This document shows positions 1-5,617 of a stretch of DNA of 6,273 nt, in pieces. The notes beneath the pieces were generated by a model. That model was given only the letters and a program-made list of their open reading frames with translations. It did no database searches and was not told the DNA's origin. Position numbers and translations under genes: made by a program. The first letter of the stretch is position 1, and each line of letters opens with the position of its first letter. This DNA is from Planctomycetaceae bacterium (GTDB lineage: Bacteria; Planctomycetota; Phycisphaerae; Phycisphaerales; SM1A02), in contig CANJIC010000119.1 in assembly GCA_947474205.1 (NCBI GenBank), positions 1 through 6,273 of the forward strand, in the 5' to 3' direction.

Positions 1-806
1 ACATCAAAGGATGCGATATCGTCCGGCAAGTTGGTCAACTTTTCGCCAGCCACATTCGGCGCGTCGTTGAGATTGCGGCGATAGAGATTGGTGACGCCAT
101 CACGCTCCGATAGCATGAGATATTGATTGGGTCCGCACCATTTCGATTGCCCATCATTCCCCGCAAAATCCGTCAGCTTTGTGAAGGCTTGATCAAGTGG
201 TTTGTTTGCGTCAAACAGCCAAACATCGCGCTGATCCGAACCGCGATATCCGCGCCGCGCCCAAGAACTTCCACCTCGCTCAAATAAAAATTGGCCTTTG
301 CCATTGGGCGACATGTTGGCGCCAAACGCTTGATTTACACGTGTGATTCGCCCACCACTTGCGGCAACTGAATAGCAGCGGGGCACCCGATAGAAATCAC
401 CCTCGCGTGAGGAGTCAAAATAAATTGTGGCAACGCCGGCCTCATTGTTGGCGAACGCGCTGAGCGAGCACGGCGATTCACCAAAGGTGATCTGAGTTGC
501 CGCGCCACCTGTCGCGGGCATGGTCCAAATATTTCTGTAGCCATCGCGCGAACTTTCAAACGCAATCGTCGCGCCGTCCGGACTCCAAGCTGAACGGGTT
601 TCATCGGATGGATGATTGGTGATGCGGACCGCGTTGCTGACAACCAAATTTGGAGCCAGCCACAAATCGCCTTGCCATGAAAACACAATGCTTTGACCGT
701 TGGGACTGATCGATGGCCAGCGCGGCAGGTCTACATTGGCTGCCGCCGCCACAGAAGTGATCAGTGCGCAAATCAAAACATGAATAGAGAGAAGTTGTAT
801 TTTCAT
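1..806 (-). CDS. Exported tricorn-like (S41-type) WD40/PD40 beta-propeller protein, N-terminal part, cut by left window edge
   Basis: The frame is open from ATG 806-804 to the window edge, giving 268 codons with no stop. Residues 1-23 look like a Sec signal peptide: MK start, hydrophobic core, then a VAAAA stretch before NVDLPRW. The mature part carries TolB/PD40-type propeller blades with repeated SPDG-like turns: ISPNGQSIVFS (33-43), WSPDGATIAFESSRDGY (74-90) followed by IWTMPATGG, MSPNGKGQFLFERGG (165-179) and MLSERDGVTNLY (231-242). The ERGG and RGYRG segment and the LTDFAGND segment resemble the N-terminal propeller of bacterial tricorn-like S41 peptidases. In that family the propeller is followed by PDZ and serine protease domains that degrade peptides. 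Those domains would lie left of the window, so the protease activity is inferred, and a TolB-like propeller without protease is the alternative. A weak Shine-Dalgarno AAAGG (816-820) lies 9 nt before the ATG. The signal peptide suggests a periplasmic or surface location, unlike cytosolic archaeal tricorn. Confidence 0.85.
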   Translation of the reverse strand, partial: MKIQLLSIHVLICALITSVAAAANVDLPRWPSISPNGQSIVFSWQGDLWLAPNLVVSNAVRITNHPSDETRSAWSPDGATIAFESSRDGYRNIWTMPATGGAATQITFGESPCSLSAFANNEAGVATIYFDSSREGDFYRVPRCYSVAASGGRITRVNQAFGANMSPNGKGQFLFERGGSSWARRGYRGSDQRDVWLFDANKPLDQAFTKLTDFAGNDGQSKWCGPNQYLMLSERDGVTNLYRRNLNDAPNVAGEKLTNLPDDIASFD

Positions 807-823
807 GGATAAAAGCCTTTGGA

Positions 824-850
824 AATGGGTGAAATGCCAATTTACCCATT
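824..850. promoter_or_regulatory. Inverted repeat upstream of the tricorn-like gene
   Basis: AATGGGT (824-830) is exactly inverted as ACCCATT (844-850). The arms are 13 nt apart, and two further A:T pairs continue inward after one imperfect position. The repeat lies directly 5' of the Shine-Dalgarno of the minus-strand gene that starts at 806, so it falls in that gene's leader. It could be an operator for a dimeric regulator or a leader hairpin. No run of T follows, so it is not a classical terminator. The function is inferred from position only. Confidence 0.35.
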
Positions 851-970
851 CTGTGTGCCCAGGGTTACATAATTTCATCAAAAATGTTATTGGAATTCTT
901 GCTTTTCATGAATTCATATTTGACTGTGTAGTCCGTAGAGATGGTGACTGCAATCCGCAGTGCCAATGAA

Positions 971-974
971 AGGA
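971..974 (+). promoter_or_regulatory. Shine-Dalgarno selecting ATG 984
   Basis: AGGA at 971-974 lies 9 nt before ATG 984 within a purine-rich run. It would be inside the coding region if the upstream GTG 960 or ATG 966 were used. It therefore supports the 94-residue form of the small protein. Confidence 0.5.
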
Positions 975-983
975 AAGGGAGTC

Positions 984-1268
984 ATGGAAAATAGCAACGG
1001 TCAAGTTCAAAAAATCGCAATTCAGCCTGGAGAGGTCGGTTCCAAGTTGGAGCATTTGCGCGGCATCTTGTCAAAGCTTCAGCAAACAATGGAGGCGCGA
1101 CGCGATGAGCGAATGGGTCGCAAGCCAACTCCGCCAGCGCCACAAAACATTGCGTTTCCAAAGCCTGCCACAACGACTTCAACTAGCGGCAAGCCACGCG
1201 CAACACCAAAATCGCTGAGCGAGTTTGAGGCCGCATTCGCTCGCCTGACAAGTAGGCAAGCGAGTTAA
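984..1268 (+). CDS. Small basic hypothetical protein, 94 aa
   Basis: I do not recognise this protein. The ATG at 984 is chosen because a Shine-Dalgarno (971-974) precedes it; GTG 960 would add eight residues. Residues 16-44 are probably one amphipathic helix rich in Leu, Gln, Arg and Glu (KLEHLRGILSKLQQTMEARR). Then comes a flexible Pro/Thr/Ser/Lys linker (about 47-76) and a short second helix (77-90, SLSEFEAAFARL). By count there are 15 Lys/Arg against 8 Asp/Glu, so it is basic. No signal peptide, membrane segment or cysteine is visible, which suggests a cytosolic protein. The helix could mediate oligomerisation or nucleic-acid or partner binding, but no function is claimed. It precedes the aminopeptidase gene by 74 bases in the same direction and could be co-transcribed. 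The good ribosome site and the plausible helix-linker-helix design favour a real gene. Confidence 0.6.
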   Translation: MENSNGQVQKIAIQPGEVGSKLEHLRGILSKLQQTMEARRDERMGRKPTPPAPQNIAFPKPATTTSTSGKPRATPKSLSEFEAAFARLTSRQAS

Positions 1269-1342
1269 CCAAGCAATTAAGGTTAGTCCGAAGGGGGTCA
1301 TCGAGTAACGGCGTAGGCTGTAGCGTGTACATTCCGCTCCCC

Positions 1343-2437
1343 ATGCGCCCAGACTCCTTGACCTTTCTTCGGACTTTACTTGATACCCCAAGCCCTTCTG
1401 GTTACGAAAGGGCTGGCCAACAAGTGTGGCTTTCATATGTTCGGCCATTCGCCGATCGCTGTTGGAACGACGCCTACGGAAATTGTTTCGCCAGCATTGA
1501 GCCCGTCAAAAGTGGCAAGGATGTTTTCACGGTGGCGCTGTGCGGCCACGCCGATGAAATTGGTTTGATGGTGAACTTCATCGACCCCAACGGTTTTGTG
1601 TATTGCAAATCCATTGGTGGCATTGACGCGGGAAGTATTGTTGGCAAGCGCGTGCAATTTATGAGCTCGGTGGATGGCGTTGCGAATCCTGTTGTTGGTT
1701 TGATTGGCGCCACCGCGATTCATTTGCAAGACAAAAGTAATGAAGGCAAAATGCGCAAGTTGCACGAGTTGTATGTGGACATTGGCGCCAAGGATTTTGC
1801 GGCCGCGCAAGCGTTGCTGAATATTGGCGACCCCGGCGTGTTCATGGATCAAAGCATGTTGATGGGTGATGGCTTGATCGTGGCGCGCGGTTTGGATAAT
1901 CGCATTGGAACATTCGCCGCGGCGGAAGGTTTGCGATTGATCGCCGAGAAGCGCTCTGAATTACATGTGCGCGTGGTTGCGGTCAGCACGGTGCAAGAGG
2001 AAGTTGGCTTGCATGGCGCCAGCATGATCGCGGGTTCGCTCAATCCAAATGTTGCGCTGGTGACGGATGTTGGTCACGCCACGGATAGTCCGGGTATCAA
2101 TCATCCGCAGCATGGACATTTTAAATTGGGTGGTGGACCAAAAGTTTCTGTGGGAGGCGCGTCGCAACCAGAAGTGGCCGCGCGCATATTTGAGGTGGCC
2201 AAAGCCAAGAATATTGTGGTTCAACGGGCCGGTGCGGCGGGTCGCACGGGCACGGACACCGACGCGATTTTTGTGAAAGGTGGCGGAATTGCAAGCGGTT
2301 TGGTGAGTTTGCCCATTCGCTACATGCACACCACGGTTGAAATGACGGCGCTGAAAGATTTGGAGCAGATCGCTGAAATTTTCGCAGGGTTCGCCTTAAG
2401 TCTTAAGGGCAACGAAGTGTTCGCTCCGCAATTATAA
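1343..2437 (+). CDS. M42 family metallo-aminopeptidase (glutamyl aminopeptidase/FrvX-like)
   Basis: This is a cytosolic dinuclear-metal aminopeptidase of the M42 family, whose members form tetrahedral dodecamers that trim peptides from the N-terminus. With the ATG at 1343 it has 364 residues, the usual family length. GTG 1325 would add six residues. Neither start has a strong Shine-Dalgarno, but the N-terminus after 1343 (LTFLRTLLDTPSPSGYE) fits the family. All metal and catalytic motifs are present (364-aa numbering): GHADEIG with His69 and Asp71, ARGLDNRIG with bridging Asp185, TVQEEVGLHGA with catalytic Glu219 and metal-binding Glu220, TDVGHATDSPG with Asp242, and IRYMHTTVEM with His329. 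The middle segment (about residues 63-170) matches the inserted oligomerisation domain typical of M42. It is the first of three closely spaced plus-strand genes. Substrate preference (acidic, hydrophobic or other residues) cannot be read from the sequence. Confidence 0.93.
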   Translation: MRPDSLTFLRTLLDTPSPSGYERAGQQVWLSYVRPFADRCWNDAYGNCFASIEPVKSGKDVFTVALCGHADEIGLMVNFIDPNGFVYCKSIGGIDAGSIVGKRVQFMSSVDGVANPVVGLIGATAIHLQDKSNEGKMRKLHELYVDIGAKDFAAAQALLNIGDPGVFMDQSMLMGDGLIVARGLDNRIGTFAAAEGLRLIAEKRSELHVRVVAVSTVQEEVGLHGASMIAGSLNPNVALVTDVGHATDSPGINHPQHGHFKLGGGPKVSVGGASQPEVAARIFEVAKAKNIVVQRAGAAGRTGTDTDAIFVKGGGIASGLVSLPIRYMHTTVEMTALKDLEQIAEIFAGFALSLKGNEVFAPQL

Positions 2438-2467
2438 GAGTGGCGCTTTGGGTAGACTCATTTGGTC

Positions 2468-3115
2468 ATGTTGAAATTTGTCCGCGAAGCCTTTCGAGAT
2501 ATTAAAAACACCGGCAGCGTGTGGCCGAGTAGCCCCGCGCTTGCCAACGCTATGACCAAGGGATTGGCCGCTCGTACTGGTAAGCGGCGCGTGCTTGAAG
2601 TTGGTCCAGGCACTGGTCCGTTCACAAAAAAATTGCTGAAAGATTTGCGCGCCGGCGACCATTTGGATGTGGTGGAAATGAACGAACTTTTTTGCGACGC
2701 GCTGGAGAAAAAAATTCTGGGGCCATTTCGAAGGTCGCATTCAAAGATTCATGTTGAGTTGCACCAGGGAAGAATTGAGGACGCGCAGCTTGACGGTAAC
2801 TATGACTTGATCGTGTGCGGCTTGCCATTCAATAATTTTCCGCCCACGCTTGTGCGCGCCATCTTTAAGGACCTTATGGAATTATTGATTGATGGCGGCG
2901 AGTTGGTGTACTTTGAATACGCCGGCGTGCGCGTGATCAAAGGGACTTTGGTGGGTTCCAAGGGAAAGAAGCAGTTGAAAGAAATCCGCGGAATTCGCCG
3001 AGAGTTGTTCAAGGCGCATGATGGTCGGCAGCAACTTGTCATGGCAAATCTTCCGCCCGCGCTTGCGGTACGTTTGCGCAAAGCGGCGCTTCCGGTTGGG
3101 GCGGGTCGATCTTGA
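2468..3115 (+). CDS. SAM-dependent methyltransferase, PmtA-like (phospholipid N-methyltransferase family)
   Basis: This is a class I methyltransferase of 215 residues from ATG 2468; TTG 2462 is an alternative start. The N-terminus FVREAFRDIKNTGSVWPSSP (residues 4-23) is the lead-in typical of PmtA-like and rRNA-dimethylase-like enzymes. SAM-binding motif I is LEVGPGTG (43-50), the acidic residue of motif II is Glu70 in VVEMN, and motif IV is GLPFNN (118-123). The C-terminal NLPPALAVRLRK also fits PmtA relatives. In characterised members the enzyme methylates phosphatidylethanolamine towards phosphatidylcholine at the membrane surface. No membrane segment is present, as expected. The substrate here is not proven, and other small-amine or lipid acceptors are possible. 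It starts 30 bases after the aminopeptidase stop and ends 18 bases before the dapL start, which suggests one operon. No strong ribosome site is visible. Confidence 0.8.
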   Translation: MLKFVREAFRDIKNTGSVWPSSPALANAMTKGLAARTGKRRVLEVGPGTGPFTKKLLKDLRAGDHLDVVEMNELFCDALEKKILGPFRRSHSKIHVELHQGRIEDAQLDGNYDLIVCGLPFNNFPPTLVRAIFKDLMELLIDGGELVYFEYAGVRVIKGTLVGSKGKKQLKEIRGIRRELFKAHDGRQQLVMANLPPALAVRLRKAALPVGAGRS

Positions 3116-3117
3116 AC

Positions 3118-3124
3118 AAGGAAG
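3118..3124 (+). promoter_or_regulatory. Shine-Dalgarno of dapL
   Basis: AAGGAAG lies 9 nt before ATG 3134, just after the stop codon (3113-3115) of the preceding methyltransferase gene. It is the clearest ribosome site in this plus-strand cluster, so dapL can be initiated independently. Confidence 0.6.
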
Positions 3125-3133
3125 TGTGTCTGC

Positions 3134-4384
3134 ATGGCGTGGGTCAATGAAAACTTTTTGAAATTAAGCGCGGGTTATTTGTTCCCGGAAATCGCGCGGC
3201 GCGTGAAGGTGTTTTGCGACGCTAATCCAGAGCTTGCAAAAAAAGTAATTCGCTGCGGCATTGGCGACGTCACCGAGCCGCTTCCCGAAGTGGCCGTGGC
3301 GGCGCTGCGTGAAGGCGCAGAAGATTTGGCTGTTCGCGATCGCTTTCAAGGCTATGGACCTGCGACTGGTCACGAGTTTGCGCGCGCGGCCATTGCCCAA
3401 AGCATGTTCCGCGAGCGCGGCGTTGACATTGCCAACGACGAGATTTTTCTTTCCGATGGAAGCAAGCCAGACGCGAGCCATTTTCTGGAATTGCTTGGCA
3501 GTGGAAATGTGATCGCGGTTCCTGATCCGGTGTATCCGGTGTATGTGGACACCAATGTCATGGCGGGCAACACTGGCGCAATGAAGAACGGACGTTACGA
3601 AGGTTTGGTGTACGTGAATGCCACGCCGGAGAATGGATTTGTTCCAGAGCCGCCTTCGCAAGCAGTGGATGTGGCGTATTTATGCTCGCCCAACAATCCA
3701 ACAGGGGCGGCTATGAATCGCGACTCGCTGACGCGTTGGGTGAATTGGGCCTTGGCCAATGACACGCTTCTTTTGTTTGACGCGGCGTATGAGGCGTACA
3801 TTCGCGATGGCGACATGCCGCGCAGTATTTTTGAGATTCCTGGCGCCAAAAAATGTGCGGTGGAATTTCGCAGCTTCTCAAAAAATGGCGGATTTACCGG
3901 GCTTCGATGTGGTTTTACTGTTGTGCCAAAAGAATTGACCGGGCGCGCGCGTGATGGCAAGAGAATTTCATTTCACGATTTGTGGTCGCGCCGCTGGAGC
4001 ACATGCAGCAATGGCGTGAGTTGGCCGGTGCAAAAAGCAGTGGCTGCGTTGTGCACTCCGTTGGGTGAAAAACAAATGACGGCGCTGTGCGATTTCTATT
4101 TGGCCAACGCCGCCATTCTTCGCAACGCCATCGCCGCGCAAGGGCTTCAAGTGTGGGGCGGACAGAACGCGCCGTATGTGTGGCTGAAATGCCCGGCGGG
4201 TCTTTCAAGTTGGGACGCGTTTGACTTGCTGCTAAGTGAGGCGCAGTTGGTCACCACACCAGGCGCTGGCTTTGGAAATTGTGGCGAAGGTTTTTTGCGC
4301 GTGAGCGCGTTTAATTCGCGCGCCAATGTGCAGGAGGCTGGCAAGCGACTTGCATTGCTGAGCGCGGCGGCGTCAAAGCGCTAA
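3134..4384 (+). CDS. dapL: LL-diaminopimelate aminotransferase
   Basis: This PLP enzyme (fold type I, 416 residues, the normal length) converts tetrahydrodipicolinate plus glutamate to LL-diaminopimelate plus 2-oxoglutarate. That bypasses the acyl-blocked steps DapD, DapC and DapE of lysine and peptidoglycan synthesis. Family signatures run in order: AGYLFPEIARR (13-23), GIGDVTEPLPEV (42-53), GYGPATG (73-79), LSDGSKPD (106-113), DPVYPVYVD (131-139), SPNNPTGAA (185-193), FDAAYEAYI (215-223) with Asp216 for the pyridine nitrogen, SFSKNGGFTGLRCGF (247-261) with PLP Lys250 and phosphate-binding Arg258, NAPYVWLK (345-352), and TPGAGFGNCGEGFLRVSAF (375-393) with carboxylate-binding Arg389. Unusual points are GYGPATG where plant DapL has GYGAEQG, and STCSNG (289-294) in the Asn-Gly loop. 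A good ribosome site (3118-3124) sets the start. It is the last gene of the plus-strand cluster. A related aminotransferase specificity is possible but less likely. Confidence 0.9.
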   Translation: MAWVNENFLKLSAGYLFPEIARRVKVFCDANPELAKKVIRCGIGDVTEPLPEVAVAALREGAEDLAVRDRFQGYGPATGHEFARAAIAQSMFRERGVDIANDEIFLSDGSKPDASHFLELLGSGNVIAVPDPVYPVYVDTNVMAGNTGAMKNGRYEGLVYVNATPENGFVPEPPSQAVDVAYLCSPNNPTGAAMNRDSLTRWVNWALANDTLLLFDAAYEAYIRDGDMPRSIFEIPGAKKCAVEFRSFSKNGGFTGLRCGFTVVPKELTGRARDGKRISFHDLWSRRWSTCSNGVSWPVQKAVAALCTPLGEKQMTALCDFYLANAAILRNAIAAQGLQVWGGQNAPYVWLKCPAGLSSWDAFDLLLSEAQLVTTPGAGFGNCGEGFLRVSAFNSRANVQEAGKRLALLSAAASKR

Positions 4385-4454
4385 CTGCGCTGGCGTTCAG
4401 AAACGGATTGCGCTCTTGTTCAAACATGGACTGCGCTCGCGTTCAAAAAACGGA
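4385..4454. repeat. Imperfect tandem repeat, three units of 23-24 bp
   Basis: Starting one base after the dapL stop codon are three head-to-tail units: 4385-4407 (23 bp), 4408-4430 (23 bp) and 4431-4454 (24 bp). Each has the form YTGCGCT, variable bases, GTTCA, an A-rich stretch, then GGA. Units 1 and 3 differ by two substitutions and one inserted A. Units 1 and 2 agree at 16 of 23 positions. A fourth unit begins at 4455 (CTGC) and decays. It is non-coding and lies between convergent genes. Confidence 0.75.
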
Positions 4455-4480
4455 CTGCTTGTGCCACCATGTTGGCGCAG

Positions 4481-4511
4481 GCGCGCGGGCTCGGCGATCA
4501 GCACGCGCGTG
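4481..4511. other. GC-rich inverted repeat between convergent genes
   Basis: GCGCGCG (4481-4487) can pair with CGCGCG (4504-4509) around a loop of about 16 bases. The right arm lies in the 10-bp palindrome CACGCGCGTG (4502-4511), two bases beyond the stop of the minus-strand gene. It might help terminate one or both convergent transcripts, but there is no T-run, so it is not called as a terminator. Confidence 0.25.
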
Positions 4512-4513
4512 GA

Positions 4514-5617
4514 TTAAAATTTATAACTAGCGAATACGCCAAGCACAAGCGATGTTCCGCCATCCTCGCTACCGATGAAATTGTTGGAACTGTCATACAG
4601 TTTCAATTGATTCATAACGGCCGCGCCCGCTAGAAAATCAACGCGAAACTGTGGAACAGGTTTCCACTCCAGTCGTCCATACATAGTGATTTGCTGCTCA
4701 AGTCCGGCGCCATTGGCAAGGGGAGCGCTGTCGTCAAGGCGAAACATTCGGTATTCCCAAGCGCCGCCAAGCGCCGCATTGAACTGCGTTGAAAGTTCCT
4801 GAACAAGTTCCAATCCCACAAATGGATTCGCCTCAGGTCCGCGCACATTGGAAATTCGCAAACCTTTTTTAATTTCCCAATCAACAATTGGAACTGGAAC
4901 CACAAGCACGGAATTATTCAGTTGGCCCTTGGCCAACAAGCCAAGTCCAAGCACATGCGTCTCGTCAAAGGCATAGCGGAAATTCACCAACGCGCCGCCG
5001 GTGATGGTCTTGCCAGCGCTGGCATTAGATTCGCCTGACATTTGCAGCAATGGCGCCGCGCCGACGGACCAGTGATCATTGAGTCTTATGTCAAAGCGCG
5101 GAAGAATGCCCAACGTTTCCACATTGTTCCAAGCGGCGGTGGCAAACACACTGTTGCCCGTGAAGTTGTAGTAGTCATATTCATAGGCAACACCTACGGA
5201 AAGCGTGACAGTTTCCGTAAGCGTGTAGCGACTTGAAATTCCAAAGAACGCGCGGTCGGCGGTATAGGAGCCACTGCCTTCAATGGATGTATTGAATTGA
5301 TGGCTGTAGCCACCGGATATTTTTAAATTGTTGTCTGGCTTTTCTACTGGTGGCGCCGCTGGCGTGGTGAGTGGCGTTGTTGAGGCTGGCGTTGTTGTGA
5401 CTGGTGTTGTTGCGGCTGGCGTTGTTGCGGTTGGCGTTGTTGCGGTTGGCGTTGCTGCGGCTGGCTTTGTGGCAGGAACTGGTGGTTGCGTTGTTGTGGT
5501 AACTGGCGCGACTTTGGCTGGCGTCGTGGGCGCAGGCTTATTGTCGCCGCCAATATTTTGCGCAAGGGCGGAGCCGGTCAACAAGGTGAAGGTTGTGAGG
5601 TACATATAATTGCGCAT
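4514..5617 (-). CDS. Secreted outer-membrane beta-barrel-like protein with Thr/Pro-rich repeat linker, 367 aa
   Basis: The function is unknown. Residues 1-19 form a signal peptide (LTTFTLLTGSALA, then QNIGG), with no lipobox Cys. Residues 27-93 are a low-complexity linker rich in Thr, Pro and Ala with pentapeptide repeats of the type ATTPT. From about residue 97 to the end there are alternating strands rich in Gly and aromatic residues, such as ISGGYSHQF, LSVGVAYEYDYYNF, LGILPRFDIRL, WSVGAAPLLQM, FRVDFLAGAA and LVLGVFASYKF. The last residue is Phe, as expected for an outer-membrane barrel sorted by BAM. The pattern resembles uncharacterised outer-membrane families such as DUF6268 (from memory, not checked). 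ATG 5617 overlaps the stop codon of the moxR-like gene (TAATG), and a Shine-Dalgarno AGGAAG (5627-5632) lies 9 nt upstream, so it is probably translated from the moxR-like transcript. A surface porin or structural role is inferred only. Confidence 0.8.
   Translation of the reverse strand: MRNYMYLTTFTLLTGSALAQNIGGDNKPAPTTPAKVAPVTTTTQPPVPATKPAAATPTATTPTATTPAATTPVTTTPASTTPLTTPAAPPVEKPDNNLKISGGYSHQFNTSIEGSGSYTADRAFFGISSRYTLTETVTLSVGVAYEYDYYNFTGNSVFATAAWNNVETLGILPRFDIRLNDHWSVGAAPLLQMSGESNASAGKTITGGALVNFRYAFDETHVLGLGLLAKGQLNNSVLVVPVPIVDWEIKKGLRISNVRGPEANPFVGLELVQELSTQFNAALGGAWEYRMFRLDDSAPLANGAGLEQQITMYGRLEWKPVPQFRVDFLAGAAVMNQLKLYDSSNNFIGSEDGGTSLVLGVFASYKF
5373..5462 (-). repeat. 15-bp tandem repeats coding for the Thr/Pro linker
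   Basis: Six consecutive 15-bp units fill 5373-5462, read on the plus strand as GGYGTTGTTGNGRYT-like (5373-5387, 5388-5402, 5403-5417, 5418-5432, 5433-5447, 5448-5462). The units at 5418 and 5433 are identical. A shortened 12-bp unit (5361-5372) flanks the array. On the coding strand each unit encodes a pentapeptide of Thr, Pro and Ala or Val. All length changes in whole units keep the frame, so the linker length may vary between strains. Confidence 0.8.

Larger units (their letters stand above)
807..983. other. Divergent intergenic region
   Basis: This 177-base stretch separates the left-going tricorn-like gene from the right-going small gene, so promoters for both should lie here. It is AT-rich around 865-925. 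It contains the inverted repeat at 824-850 and a 10-bp perfect palindrome, ATGAATTCAT (908-917). No -35/-10 pair close to the sigma-70 consensus was found on either strand, so no promoter is placed. No RNA gene is visible. Confidence 0.5.

Noticed and set aside
335..849. Two minus-strand open frames (335-688 and 601-849)
   Set aside because: They overlap, in other frames, the tricorn-like gene, whose translation shows clear propeller motifs and a signal peptide. Neither shows a recognisable domain.
890..919. Possible sigma-70 promoter TTGGAA with an 18-base spacer and TCATAT
   Set aside because: It matches the consensus at only 4 of 6 and 3 of 6 positions, which is no better than chance in AT-rich DNA.
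960..983. GTG 960 as the start of the small protein
   Set aside because: The Shine-Dalgarno at 971-974 would lie inside the coding region, and no better site precedes 960.
1240..1264. Hairpin CTCGC/GCGAG near the end of the small gene as a terminator
   Set aside because: The stem is only 5 bp, lies before the stop codon and has no T-run.
1433..1852. 139-codon minus-strand open frame opposite the aminopeptidase
   Set aside because: It is antisense to a well-conserved M42 coding region, with no recognisable motif. It is a shadow.
3164..3661. 165-codon minus-strand open frame opposite dapL
   Set aside because: It is antisense to conserved dapL motifs, and its His- and Arg-rich composition is typical of a reverse reading.
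4385..4454. The tandem repeat as a CRISPR array
   Set aside because: The units abut without unique spacers, are too diverged, and no cas gene is nearby.
5328..5609. 93-codon plus-strand open frame rich in Val and Gly
   Set aside because: It is the antisense reading of the repetitive Thr/Pro linker. The repeat keeps all frames open, and there is no family resemblance or separate ribosome site.
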